Below are positions 52,061 to 61,873 of a stretch of DNA of 64,000 nucleotides, in pieces. The stretch comes from Microthrixaceae bacterium (lineage in GTDB: Bacteria > Actinomycetota > Acidimicrobiia > Acidimicrobiales > Microtrichaceae). Numbering within the stretch: position 1 is the first letter of the stretch; each line of letters opens with the position of its first letter. The translations under genes and the position numbers were made by a program. Location: assembly GCA_027493675.1 (NCBI GenBank), contig JAOSKI010000010.1, positions 1 to 64,000 of the forward strand, given 5' to 3'. Under the pieces are notes generated by a model, which was not told where the DNA came from, did not search any database, and saw only the letters and a program-made list of their open reading frames with translations.

Positions 52061-52066
52061 TAGTGT
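52061..52066 (+). promoter_or_regulatory. Possible -10 for a leaderless bS22 transcript
   Basis: TAGTGT lies 9 bases before the bS22 ATG, a spacing expected if transcription starts at or next to the start codon. TTGGGA at 52036-52041 is a weak -35 with a 19-base spacer. Leaderless ATG starts are common in Actinobacteria. An AAGGATC at 52054-52060 is too far from the ATG to be a good ribosome site. Confidence 0.4.
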
Positions 52067-52075
52067 CGCACCGTC

Positions 52076-52177
52076 ATGGGATCCCTGGTCAAGAAGCGCC
52101 GCAAGCGCATGCGAAAGAAGAAGCACAAGAAGCTGCTGCGGCGGACCCGGCACCAGCGACGCGCCCGCGGCAAGTAG
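52076..52177 (+). CDS. Ribosomal protein bS22 (AURKAIP1/COX24-domain)
   Basis: This intact 33-residue, extremely basic protein (MGSLVKKRRKRMRKKKHKKL, then LRRTRHQRRARGK) is the same length as, and nearly colinear with, mycobacterial bS22 as I remember it. bS22 is a small actinobacterial ribosomal protein seen near the decoding centre, of the AURKAIP1/COX24 domain (KKRRxxMxKKxxKKLLRRTRxQRR). It is easily missed by gene callers. It lies between the Wzz gene and ispE, opposite both. Confidence 0.93.
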   Translation: MGSLVKKRRKRMRKKKHKKLLRRTRHQRRARGK

Positions 52178-52209
52178 TCACCCAGCCATACGACAAGGTG
52201 GTCCCCGGC

Positions 52210-52953
52210 TCAGCGGGTGGTTCGCGCGACGACCCTCCCGTCACCTGGGAACGCACCTGGCACCCACCAGGTGGATCCGCTGCCCGCGAGGCGCGGCCGA
52301 CTGCCGCTGACGGCCCCAAGTTCGTCGCGCCATCGCGCGAGCTCGGGAGCAACCGCCAGAGCTGCCGGCTCCAGATCGTTGCCGTTGTCACCAGTCGGGC
52401 CACTGAGCTCATCCCACATCCTGTAGACGAGCGGAGTGGAGCACATCACCGGAGGCGTGAGCAGCGTGAACTCCCGGTCGACGAAGCTCAAGGGTTCGAC
52501 AACCTCGCCTATTCCCCTCACCCGCGCTCGCCCTCCGATCACACAGAACGGCACATCAGCGCCGAGCGCCACCGCCACCGCGGGATCGGTGACACCGGCC
52601 CAACGAAGCACAGCCGCTGCATCCGCGCTTCCGCCACCCAGTCCTGCGCCGCGGGGATGGACTTGTGGATTACCACGCCCGCGGTGGAGCCGACGGCATC
52701 AAGTGCTCTCACGACCAGGTCATCGACCTCTGCAGGTCGCCGCTCGCCTCCGCTCAACCACTTCGACCCGGCCTGGCGCCGGACCGTCATCGCTGATCTC
52801 GATGCGATCGCCGAAGTCGAGGGTGACCATCTCGGCATCGAGCAGGTGGTAGCCATCGTCGCGCACGCCAGTGATGCGAAGCGAGAGCGTCAGCTTCGCC
52901 GGGGCCCCCAGGGAAACCACCGTCGGCCCGTCAACGGGCTCATCGGTGTTCAT
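52210..52953 (-). CDS. ispE: 4-diphosphocytidyl-2-C-methyl-D-erythritol kinase
   Basis: This is a GHMP kinase of the MEP isoprenoid pathway. SLGAPAKLTLSLRITGVRDD and GYHLLDAEMVTLDFGDRIEI form the N-terminal pattern. The ATP loop GAGLGGGSADAA is recovered by changing frame near 52645. VALGADVPFCVIGGRARVRG, LLTPPVMCSTPLVYRMWDEL, NDLEPAALAVAPEL and RLAGSGSTWWV follow. Length is about 245 residues, on the short side, and the C-terminus is frame-disturbed near 52215. Its ATG (52953) overlaps the KsgA stop (ATGA), the actinobacterial ksgA-ispE order. Confidence 0.88.
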
Positions 52954-53809
52954 GAGGCAGCACCACCCGACAGCGCGGCCAGGTTCGCCCAGTCGACCAC
53001 GGACAACTCCTCGGGGCGCGCCGTCGGATCGACCCCGCGGTGTCGAAAGCACCCGAGCCAAGCCGGCCTTCGAGGGACGACCGCAGCATCTTGCGACGCT
53101 TCCGGTAGGCGACCTCGATCAGGTCGAAGACCGCCGCGGCGTCGACGTCGTGGCGCGGCGGATCACACCGCTTCATCTCGACCACCGCCGATGTCACCTT
53201 CGGAACGGGGGTGAACGCCTCCGGTGGTATCTCCATGACGATGCGACTTCGCGAGTACCACGCTGCCTTGACGGTGGGCACACCGATCGTACGACCACCG
53301 GGCCGCGCACACAGGCGCTGCGCCACCTCGAGCTGGACCATCACCCACAGCTCCTTCACCATCGGTGCGCGCCGCAACAGGTCCAACACGATGGGGACCG
53401 CGACGTTGTATGGGAGGTTGGACACCATCTTCCAGCCATCCACAGCCAGGAGATCGGCCCACGAAACCTCAAGAGCGTCGGAGCATTCCACCCGCACCCC
53501 CGTGTGGCCCCTGATCTCGAGGACCTCCCGGAGCACCTCGGCGAGTGCCGGATCCTTCTCAACCGCGAGCACCTCGGCACCGGCCTCCAGGAGTCCCAGG
53601 GTCAGGCTTCCGAGCCCAGGACCCACCTCGAGAACGCGCGAACCGGGCCTCACGCCGGCGGCGGCCACGATCGCCTCGATCACCAGCGGATCGGTCACGA
53701 AGTTCTGTCCCAGCGCGCGGTTGGGTCCGAGCATGTGCGTGTCCAGCAGAGACTGCACCTCAGCGGGCCCCAACACCGCCCGCCTCCGTGGATTCACCTG
53801 GATCACCAA
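52950..53809 (-). CDS. ksgA: 16S rRNA dimethyladenosine transferase
   Basis: KsgA dimethylates two adjacent adenosines near the 3' end of 16S rRNA. The landmarks are GPNRALGQNFVTDPLVIEAI, SRVLEVGPGLGSLTLGLLEA (SAM site), VLAVEKDPALAEVLREVLEI, MVSNLPYNVAVPIVLDLLRR (NLPY catalytic loop), MVQLEVAQRLCARPG, VTSAVVEMKR and YRKRRKMLRSSLEG. A shift near 53035 in the tail restores ARPEELSVVDWANLAALSGG and the stop that overlaps ispE. The start may be GTG 53809 or 53800; either overlaps the 3' end of tatD by about 40-50 bases. Confidence 0.92.
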
Positions 53810-54578
53810 GCGCGTAGAACTTCCTCGTCGTCGCCTCAGTCACCGCTGATACCTCCGCGATCGACAGCGCCTTCACCTCGGCGACCCTCGATCCGACCAG
53901 CGACACCCAGGCGGGCTGATTCGCCCGTCCGCGATGTGGTACCGGAGCCAGGTACGGCGTGTCGGTCTCGACCATGAGCCTCTCGATCGGTGTCCGCCGT
54001 ACTGCTTCCACCAGTTCCCGAGCGGAGCCGAAGGTGATGATCCCGCTGATCGACAGCAGCGCGCCGCGTTGGAGCGCCGCGTCGGCTTCAGCAGGCCCTC
54101 CGGTGAAGCAGTGGAACACCGTACGTCGGGGCACACCCTCGGAATCCAGGATCGCGAACGTCTCCTCCCATGCGTCGCGAGTGTGCACCACCAGGGGAAG
54201 CCCGACACGGTTGGCCAACGCCACCTGCCTGCGAAACACCTCACGCTGGGCTGCTCGCGGCGAGTTGTCGTAGTGGAAGTCGAGTCCACATTCGCCGACT
54301 GCGACCAGTTGCCCGCCACCCAGGTTCGCTTCGACGAGCTCCGAGAGTCCCTCTGTTCCCGATGACGCCGAATGAGGGTGCACTCCCGCAGTCGCCCACA
54401 CATCCGGTTCGAGTGCGGCGCCGGCGAGGGACCGGCGTGCGCTGTCGAGGTCCACTGCCACGTTGACGAACCCCACGACACCGCTGTCGCGGGCTTCGTC
54501 CAACAGGGCGTGCTCGGCCGTTGCGAGCTCGAGATGGCAGTGGTTGTCTATCCACCGGTGAGTCGCCTGCCGATCCAT
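53760..54578 (-). CDS. tatD: TatD-family metal-dependent deoxyribonuclease
   Basis: The TIM-barrel metallohydrolase landmarks are WIDNHCHLELA (HxH), VWATAGVHPHSASSG, QLVAVGECGLDFHYDNSPRA (Glu and GLDFHYD), LPLVVHTRDAWEETFAILDS, TVFHCFTGGPAEADAA and RLMVETDTPYLAPVPHRG (VETDxPYLaP). About 272 residues, normal for the family. It joins ksgA and ispE as in mycobacterial Rv1008-Rv1011. The upstream ATG at 54596 is an alternative start. The long open frame continuing upstream into the polymerase fusion is caused by a slip near 54765. Confidence 0.92.
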   Translation of the reverse strand: MDRQATHRWIDNHCHLELATAEHALLDEARDSGVVGFVNVAVDLDSARRSLAGAALEPDVWATAGVHPHSASSGTEGLSELVEANLGGGQLVAVGECGLDFHYDNSPRAAQREVFRRQVALANRVGLPLVVHTRDAWEETFAILDSEGVPRRTVFHCFTGGPAEADAALQRGALLSISGIITFGSARELVEAVRRTPIERLMVETDTPYLAPVPHRGRANQPAWVSLVGSRVAEVKALSIAEVSAVTEATTRKFYALGDPGESTEAGGVGAR

Positions 54579-54607
54579 CAGCGCCTGTTCACCCATCCGT
54601 TGCTCGC

Positions 54608-57297
54608 TCACACATCCGAGAGGATCACGCCTGCGTGGGCCGCGAATGTGGATATCGGCAGGGCTCCGTCCTCGGCGTCGAAGGTGACCGTCTCGCCCTC
54701 CACCAGGTCGTACATGACCACATCGGCCCATTCCAGGACCCCCGACCGCCACGCCACCGAGCATCGGCGGGGCCAGGATGATGACAGTGACCGAGTCGTC
54801 GAAACCCTCCAACGCACTCGGGTCGAGCACAGGATCGCGTCCCCACGCAAACCGACCGGCGGGTATGAACCTCAGGTTCTCGCGGGCCGGTCCCAACATC
54901 CGCCGCAGAGTCCGCGGTAGTCGCATTGCGGGCACTCTGCAGACGACCTCGTCCAGTCGCGTCGCGCCGGAATGCAGGTCGAGCATCCCATGGCGGTGCC
55001 ACATCCCCATCCGCATCGACAACGCGGGACGCTGCAGCCAACCGTCCACCAGGACGACCTTCTGACCCGTCGCCGCCACCGCGGCGGACACACCTAACGA
55101 CAAGAAGCTCGCGGACCGGCTGTGGCGAGGTGAGGCAACCGCAATCCTGCGGGGCCAACGCTCGGATGGCATCGCCTCGACGGCACACACCGCGACCTGC
55201 GAATACTGGTCGGGTGTCGCCGAGTTGCGCCGCCCGGCGCGCCCCACGTGGCTCCACAGTGGTAGCCCAACCGCTTCAGGGAAGTCGTCGTCATTGTTCA
55301 CTCTCGGATGCCGCTGCATGAGGAGGGTGCATCCCACTGCCAGCATCGCGCCGGTAGCTGCACCCACGAACATGAACCACAACGTGCGTGGCGGATGGGT
55401 GTCGATGTCAGGCTCCTCTGAGACGACCAGGTACATCGGCCCCGTGTAGTAGCGCTGATCACCCGGCATCATGGGACGCACCTCGTCACGCAGAACGGGT
55501 TCGGTGAACGCGTGTCCGTCCGCCACCAGATCGGCCATCGCGGGAAGCAGGTGAGGCGAGACGGCCTCGACCACATCGAGGGACGTATCGGTGAAGGCGA
55601 TCTGGATGAACGGTCCGAAATCGGGTCGACTGACCGTGACACGATCGGATATCTCCGATGCTGTGAGATCCACGCCTGACATCTCCGCGAGCCTGGCACC
55701 ATAGGCATCGGACAGAGCAAGGGTGTGGATCACACTCACCCTCGCACTGTCCACAGGCACTCTGGGAAGTCCGGCCGGGATGTCGAGGTCGGGGATCATG
55801 AGCGAGACCGTTCCGCTGTGGGTCGGCCTCATACCGGATCCGACCACGCCCATCAGAACCATCCCGGCGAGGCTCCTGAGGACGACCCACACCCTGAACC
55901 TCCTCGAGATCCTGACGTCCCAGCGCGCGAGCCGAGGGGCTGCGAAGAACTCCTGATCGTCGGCCTGGGCCGGTTCGGAGAAGTACCCGCGGTATCGCAC
56001 ACCCCAGGACGGCACCTGAAGTATCCCTGCCAGTCCTATGACCGACCAGCCCAGCTTGTTGTTCTGCATGTCCAGGAACATCGAACCGGTGAGCACTGGG
56101 AGGAACATCAACAGGAGGTACCCCGAGATCTCCTTGGTCTGACTCCACCGTGGTCTCAACAGCCTGAGGATCGTCACCACGACGGTGAAGGCGAACATGA
56201 GGAACCCGACGACCCCGAGATTCCCCAACACGTCGAGCCATGTGTTGTGCGAGGTCAGGGATTCACGCGTGTCGGAGTGCTTCTCGGTACCGGGGGTGGT
56301 GGCGAGCAGACCCGGGATCATCTGGTTGATCTGACGATGCCCGTGACCGATGACGGGCTGCTCCCTGATCAGCTCGATGGTGACCTTCCAGAAGTCGAGT
56401 CGCCCCGAGCTCTCTGTTCCTCGGGCGACTGTCTGGGGGTTGAGAAGGAGGAGGCCCAACCCCACCGCCGCGGTGACGCCCACAGCGGGAATCACCGCGG
56501 ACAAGCGCTTCCGCACCGACACACCAGGTCGATAGACGAGGCTCCCGAACAGAGCGACAGTTGCTCCAATGAGACCCCGAACGGCTTCCGGCACCCGCAG
56601 CACCTACCAGGACGAGTATCAGCACGAAGCCGTAGGCAAGCCTCTCAGGTGTCGTGACGGCCTTGCGAAGGTAGTAGAAGGTCAGCGGAATCATCGATGC
56701 GGCGAGAACCCCGAAGAGGTTCGAATCAGCGTTGAAGCCGTAGGAGCGGACCCCGAGCACCAAGCCCAACACACCTGCGAGGGCACCGAATATGCCGCCG
56801 TACCAGTAGGCACGCAGGAACTTGAGCACCTTCTCGTGGGAATCCACCAGGAACGCGGTGGCAGCAAGGTAGGCAATCGCCAGCGAGTAGGTGCCGATCC
56901 CCACGAACCAGGCGCCTGCCTGCGGCGACCAACCGCCCGACGCGATCGCCCAGGTCACGAGGGCCAACGGACCTATCCAATGCCGCACCGGAACCGCAGG
57001 AGGTCGCCATCCTTCCGCGAGCAACTTGTACACGAGCAGCGCGAGCACGGCAACCGAGATGCCACGGCCAAGCGTCACCGGTCCCACACCGATCCCGTCG
57101 AAATGGATGAGGAACGCGACGACCTCGAGAAACGCAACCTCGCGGCTCACCGCGAAGAACGCCGCCCCGACCACGCCCAGAAGGGCCAGGGCGATGATGA
57201 CACCGACGCGGGACTGGATCGCGAGCAGTGACCCTGCCATCAGCACCGCTGCGACGACGATCCACACGACCGGTGGTCGCCCCCGTGGAGGTGTCAC
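54608..57297 (-). CDS. O-antigen polymerase/ligase fused to Wzz-pseudokinase
   Basis: This gene encodes about 896 residues. The first 470 are a Wzy/WaaL-like polytopic protein: GSLLAIQSRVGVIIALALLG, VSREVAFLEVVAFLIHFDGI, YLAATAFLVDSHEKVLKFLR, SSGRLDFWKVTIELIREQPV and IGHGHRQ, then SLTSHNTWLDVLGNLGVVGF (the ligase HNxxL motif). Without any stop, a Wzz half follows: TM FRVWVVLRSLAGMVLMGVVG, periplasmic loop, TM RTLWFMFVGAATGAMLAVGC. Then comes a BY-kinase-like fold, SERWPRRIAVASPRHSRSAS and VAATGQKVVLVDGWLQRPAL, whose Walker A lacks GxGKS/T. The join (near 55960-55850) is in one frame; slips near 56590 and 54765 are elsewhere. GTG 57297 is the start. Confidence 0.83.
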
Positions 57298-57423
57298 CTC
57301 CGGAGTTTTCCGCGTATGGTTCGATGGTCTGCAAGTCCAGCGGCCCCCGGGTCAGAGCAGAGTCTCGGACCGGTGTGTCCGAAGGCTCAAGCGTACCGAC
57401 ACCATGGATGCAACACTTGATCG

Positions 57424-58245
57424 GTGCACGACCACTGGACGATCGCCGAGGCGGACGCCGAGACCATCCGTGAGCGGCTCGGATCCCCCCTCGCTGCGGT
57501 GGTCATGGGTTCGGGCTGGTCGACGGTGGCGGGGTCGCTCGGCAGGACCACGGCCACCATGCCCATGGCGGAGCTCACCGGCGTCCCCGACCCGACAGTG
57601 CAAGGTCACGGAGCGACGGCGTCGATGGTGGAGGTGGCAGGGCGCGATGTCCTGGTGCTGGCCGGACGATCCCACCTCTACGAAGGCCACGACGTCCACA
57701 CGGTCGTCCACGCGGTGCGCTCCGCGGTGCTCTCCGGCGCATCGACGGTGTTGCTCACCAACGCTGCGGGCTCACTGCGTCCCGAGGTCGGTGTCGGCAC
57801 ACCGGTGATCCTGACCGATCAACTCAACCTCACCGGCGTGAGCCCGCTGTGCGGTCCTGCACCGCCGGGTCACATCGGTGGCCGGTTCGTCGACCTGACC
57901 GGCATGTACGACCCGGATCTGGTGCACGCGGCTCTGACCGCCGACCAGGGTGCGGTGACAGGTGTCTACGCAGGAGTGCTCGGAGGTGCCTTCGAGACCC
58001 CCGCGGAGGTGCGGATGCTGGCAACCCTGGGAGCCGACCTGGTGGGCATGTCCACCGTCCTGGAGGCAATCGCAGCCCGGCACCTCGGCGCGCACGTGTT
58101 CGGAGTCAGCCTGGTCACGAACCTCGCCGCCGGTCTGCAGGAGTCGCTCGACCATGAGGAGGTGCTCGCTGCAGGATCCGCATCTGCATCGCGTCTCACT
58201 GCTCTGTTGTCGACGGTCTTGTCGACGGCCGAATCGGGGAACTGA
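57424..58245 (+). CDS. punA: Purine nucleoside phosphorylase, trimeric class
   Basis: This intact 273-residue enzyme cleaves purine nucleosides with phosphate. Landmarks are VVMGSGWSTVAGSLG (phosphate loop), VLAGRSHLYEGHDVHTVVHA (GRxHxYEGH), TVLLTNAAGSLRPEVGVGTP, DQLNLTGVSPLCGP, GVYAGVLGGAFETPAEVRML and GADLVGMSTVLEAIAARHLG (GMSTVPE-like). GTG 57424 has only a weak ribosome site. It is followed after 6 bases by a phosphohexomutase-like gene, the punA-pmmB pairing seen in mycobacteria, which points to salvage of purine nucleosides to base and ribose phosphate. Confidence 0.92.
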   Translation: MHDHWTIAEADAETIRERLGSPLAAVVMGSGWSTVAGSLGRTTATMPMAELTGVPDPTVQGHGATASMVEVAGRDVLVLAGRSHLYEGHDVHTVVHAVRSAVLSGASTVLLTNAAGSLRPEVGVGTPVILTDQLNLTGVSPLCGPAPPGHIGGRFVDLTGMYDPDLVHAALTADQGAVTGVYAGVLGGAFETPAEVRMLATLGADLVGMSTVLEAIAARHLGAHVFGVSLVTNLAAGLQESLDHEEVLAAGSASASRLTALLSTVLSTAESGN

Positions 58246-58251
58246 ACCGCG

Positions 58252-59894
58252 ATGGATCCCGACGTGCTCGCAAGAGCGGCTGCATGGCGCGAGATCGACC
58301 CCGACCCGGAGACACGCGCCGCGTTGGACGCCCTGTGCCCAGCAGGCCGACGCTGCCGAGCTCGAAGCGCTGTTCACAGGGCGCATCGAGTTCGGAACAG
58401 CCGGCTTGCGAGGTCCCCTGGGAGTGGGCCCAAACCGGATGAACCGGCTGGTGTGCCGGCAGACCGCTGCCGGATTGGCACTCGCGCTGGCGGATTCGAC
58501 CGACGACGCCGGAAGCCGTGGCGTGGTGCTCGCACACGATGCGCGACACGGCTCCGCGGTGTTCGCCGACGACATCGCCGAGGTGCTCACCACGCACGGC
58601 CTCGACGTCCACCGCATCTCCGGGCCGGCCCCCACACCCCTGGCCGCGTTCGCTGTGCGCCACCTCGGGGCCGCCGCCGGCGTGGTGGTGACTGCCAGCC
58701 ACAACCCTGCTCAGGACAACGGGATCAAGGTCTACTGGTCCGACGGCGCGCAGATCGTGGAACCGCTCGACAGGCGCATCGCCGAGCGGATCGACCGGGT
58801 GGCCCGCGGCGAGGCGACCGTCGACGTAGCCACGGTCGCCGGTCAGGTCCACGACCTGGGACCGGTGGTAGCCGGGACTCAGCTGGTTGAGGCGTACCTG
58901 AAGGAGGCCGTGACCCTGGTCCCCGCTGTGCAGCGCATGACACGGCCGCTGGCGGTCACCTCGCTGCACGGGGTCGGCGCGGATCTTCTCGAGCTGACCC
59001 TTGCACGTGGAGGACACGGCGACGTGCACCATGTCGCTGCACAACGCGACCCGGACCCTGACTTCCCGACAGTCGTGTTCCCCAACCCCGAGGAACCAGG
59101 GTCCATGGACCTCGTGATCCGGCTCGCCGAGTCGGTGCACGCCGATCTCGCCCTTGCGAACGACCCCGATGCAGATCGCCTGGCCGTCGCCGCGCCCACT
59201 CCGGAGGGCAGGTGGCGGATCCTCACGGGCGACGAGGTCGGCGCGCTCCTCGCGGCACATCTGTTGGCGCTCACCTCCGGTGTGCAGGACCGCCTGGTCA
59301 CCACCACCATCGTCTCGTCGCGCCTGTTGTCGGCCATGGCCGAAGCCGCAGGTGTCCACTACGCGGAGACGCTCACAGGCTTCAAGTGGTTGTGCCGACC
59401 GGGACTGGACCATCCGGAGTGGCATCAAGTGATCGCCTACGAGGAGGCACTGGGATACGCGCTCGGCCCGACCGCGAGGGACAAGGACGGCATCACGGCT
59501 GCCCTGGTCGCCGCCGACATGGCCGCCGCCCTCCACGCATCGGGCCGCTCCGTGTGGAACGTGCTGGACGACCTCGCGCGTGAACATGGCGCCCACGTGA
59601 CATCCAACGGTTCGGTGCGACTCGAGGGACCCGACGCGACCCAACGCATGCTGGCCCTCACAGCCCGTCTTGAGCAGGATCCCCCATCGACTGGGTACGT
59701 TGGAGGTCGTTGACACCGACACGCCCGCGCATGGCGTGACGCGGCTCCGACTGGCCGACGACACCCGGGTCGTGCTGCGACCCTCGGGGACCGAGCCGAA
59801 GTTCAAGTACTACTGCGAGGCAGTGGAGCCCGTGGAACCCCGGGAGGACCCCGACGAGGCCCGCACCGCGCCCGTCGACGGCTCGAGTCGGTGA
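58252..59894 (+). CDS. Phosphohexomutase-superfamily enzyme, probable phosphopentomutase role
   Basis: About 547 residues. It begins MDPDVLARAAAWREIDPDPE. After a shift near 58340 come IEFGTAGLRGPLGVGPNRMN (FGTxGxRG), the phosphoserine loop VVVTASHNPAQDNGIKVYWS (TASHNP), metal loop ALANDPDADRLAVA (DPDADR), the sugar-binding AYEEALGYALG (usual GExSGH variant) and, after a slip near 59690, RLADDTRVVLRPSGTEPKFK (RPSGTEPK). The two-gene unit with punA, and deoC just after, argues for interconversion of ribose- or deoxyribose-1-P and 5-P. Phosphomannomutase or phosphoglucomutase activity is equally possible by sequence. Confidence 0.87.
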
Positions 59895-59915
59895 CCTCGG
59901 CTCTCCTCGATCTGA

Positions 59916-60605
59916 TCAGCTGATCGACGATCCGTTGAGGTCGGACAGGCCGTCGAGCACCACTTCGGTGGAGGAGAGCCCCAACCGGTGAGCGCCCGCA
60001 TCCAGCATGGCCCTCGCCGTGGACAGGTCGCGGATACCACCGGACGCCTTGACCCGCGCCCGGTCACCGACGCAGTCGACAACCGTCCGCACCGCACCTG
60101 TGTCCGCACCACCTGCGGGGTGGAACCCGGTCGAGGTCTTCACGAAGTCGGCGCCGGCACCTACGACCGCCTCGCATGCCGAACGGAGCCGGCCGGGTGA
60201 CCACAACGCCGACTCGACGATCACCTTCAGCACGACGTGGGGCACCGCCGCACGGACCCTGGCCACATCGGCACGAACAGCCCCGAAGTCACCGTCGTCA
60301 ATGGCGGAGAGATCCGCCACCATGTCCACCTCGGTGGCTCCCTGGGCGACCACCGCAGCTGCCTCATGTGCCTTGACCTCGCTGAGACCCGCGCCGTGTG
60401 GGAATCCGACGACTGAGCAGACGGCGATCCTGGCCCCTACCACCTCAGCGGCCACCGCGACCATCGAGGGCTGCACGCACACCGAAGCACAAGCGTTCGA
60501 CACCGCCACCGAAGCGGCTTCGATCACCCTGTTGCTGGAGGCCTCGGGTGTGAGGATCGTGTGGTCGATGCGTGCCGCCAACTCAGGGCGGGTCAGGTGG
60601 ATCAC
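59916..60605 (-). CDS. deoC: Deoxyribose-phosphate aldolase
   Basis: This intact 229-residue class I aldolase splits 2-deoxyribose 5-phosphate into glyceraldehyde 3-phosphate and acetaldehyde. Landmarks are ARIDHTILTPEASSNRVIEA, ASVCVQPSMVAVA, VVGFPHGAGLSEVKAHEAAA, VVLKVIVESALWS (first active-site lysine), GADFVKTSTGFHPAGGADTG and ARVKASGGIRDLSTARAMLD (Schiff-base lysine). Start GTG 60605. It is convergent with the mutase gene and 186 bases from the divergent acyltransferase. Confidence 0.94.
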   Translation of the reverse strand: MIHLTRPELAARIDHTILTPEASSNRVIEAASVAVSNACASVCVQPSMVAVAAEVVGARIAVCSVVGFPHGAGLSEVKAHEAAAVVAQGATEVDMVADLSAIDDGDFGAVRADVARVRAAVPHVVLKVIVESALWSPGRLRSACEAVVGAGADFVKTSTGFHPAGGADTGAVRTVVDCVGDRARVKASGGIRDLSTARAMLDAGAHRLGLSSTEVVLDGLSDLNGSSIS

Positions 60606-60790
60606 CGGCGACCTTCGGGAGTCATGCGTGCGCCAGACCAGGTGTCATCGGCCAACCGTACCGCCCCTGCCTGTCAGAGGATGCACCTCCCGGCACGCTG
60701 GACGCCAGACGATCATGCCGCCGTGTCGCTCGCAGAGGTCGATGGGAGTACGATCCCCGGGTCGGGAAGGCAACCCTGTCGAGGGCGATC

Positions 60791-61873
60791 TTGGGGCAAC
60801 TGTCGAAGCGGAGTGTCTATCTGGATGCACTACGTGCATTCGCGCTCGCTCGCGTGGTGCTCTACCACTCCACCAGCGCTTGGGAGGTCACCGCATTCAC
60901 CGCCATGCCGCTGATGTTCTTCATCGCCGGCTCCCTCTACGCGAACTCCCTCGAGAACCGCCCACTGAGGCAGGTGATCTCCAGCCGCTACCGCCGCATC
61001 CTGATCCCGTACTGGGTGTACGTGGTGGCGATGGTCGTGTTGTGGGCGTACCTGGGCGTCCTGGGTGAGATGAACCCTGCATCATGGGTGTCGTTCGCGA
61101 TGCCCGTGCTCTCCCTGGGCGGCCCAAAGGGGCCGGGCGAGGGCACGAACCTGGAGATGACCTGGATCGCCCTCTGGTACCTTCAGATGCACCTCATCCT
61201 GTCCCTCGCCGGAGGGTGGCTGCGCAGCCGGCAGCTCCAACATGGGCGGCGCTACTGGATCGCGCTCGTGGCACTGACCGTGCTGCTGCTGCCCGTTGGT
61301 ATCGGAGGGCTCACTTTCTGGGCGCTGTGCTGGTCCCTCGGATACCTGCAGCACGACGGAGTGCTGGAGGAATGGCTGGCGATCCGGTGGAAGCGGATCG
61401 CGTTCGCCACCGGCCCGCTCGGATTCGCGCTGTTCTTCGTGTTCCATCACTCGGTGGTACCGCTCGCGGCACTCGGTGCGCTGCTGCTGGGGGTCTTCTG
61501 GCTGACCCTTGCCATGGGACTGCGGCCCAGGATCGAGCCTGCCCTGCAATCACGCAGTTGGCGTCTGGTCATGAACTGGATGTCGGCTCGGTCCTTGACG
61601 ATCTACCTGTGGCACATGCCGATCATCTATGCGATCCTCGAACTCGGCGTGCCCGGTCACGAACTGTGGCCGGTCCGCTTCGCACTCACCTGTGCGCTGC
61701 TCGTGCCCGTCTGCATGGTCGTGGGTTGGGCCGAGGACCTCGCGGCTCGCAAGCCCGCCACCATCTGGCCCACGCTCCCGCTGGACCCAGGCGCCACGGC
61801 GTCCCGGCGATCGTCCATCCCAGGTCGGTTTCCAGGGAGGATCAGCCGCCTGAAAGCACCCGGGCGGCCGTAG
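60791..61873 (+). CDS. Acyltransferase-3 family membrane protein (no SGNH domain)
   Basis: About 360 residues with about ten TMs. The N-terminus reads RSVYLDALRAFALARVVLYH (catalytic His), AFTAMPLMFFIAGSLYANSL, SRYRRILIPYWVYVVAMVVL, LWYLQMHLILSLAGGWL and LTIYLWHMPIIYAILELGVP. It lacks the C-terminal SGNH module of the other two acyltransferases here. No ATG fits the frame. TTG 60791 with GAGGGCGA upstream is the best in-frame start, while ATG 60742 behind AGAGG would need one frame slip. Its 3' end overlaps the kinase gene by 32 bases. The substrate may be a membrane glycan or a secreted metabolite. Confidence 0.8.
   Translation: MGQLSKRSVYLDALRAFALARVVLYHSTSAWEVTAFTAMPLMFFIAGSLYANSLENRPLRQVISSRYRRILIPYWVYVVAMVVLWAYLGVLGEMNPASWVSFAMPVLSLGGPKGPGEGTNLEMTWIALWYLQMHLILSLAGGWLRSRQLQHGRRYWIALVALTVLLLPVGIGGLTFWALCWSLGYLQHDGVLEEWLAIRWKRIAFATGPLGFALFFVFHHSVVPLAALGALLLGVFWLTLAMGLRPRIEPALQSRSWRLVMNWMSARSLTIYLWHMPIIYAILELGVPGHELWPVRFALTCALLVPVCMVVGWAEDLAARKPATIWPTLPLDPGATASRRSSIPGRFPGRISRLKAPGRP

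Noticed and set aside
53760..56603. Single 947-codon frame joining polymerase, Wzz-kinase and TatD
   Set aside because: The Wzz-kinase end is clear in another frame (stop 54608), and TatD has its own start just after. The TatD join comes from a slip near 54765; only the polymerase-Wzz join is accepted.
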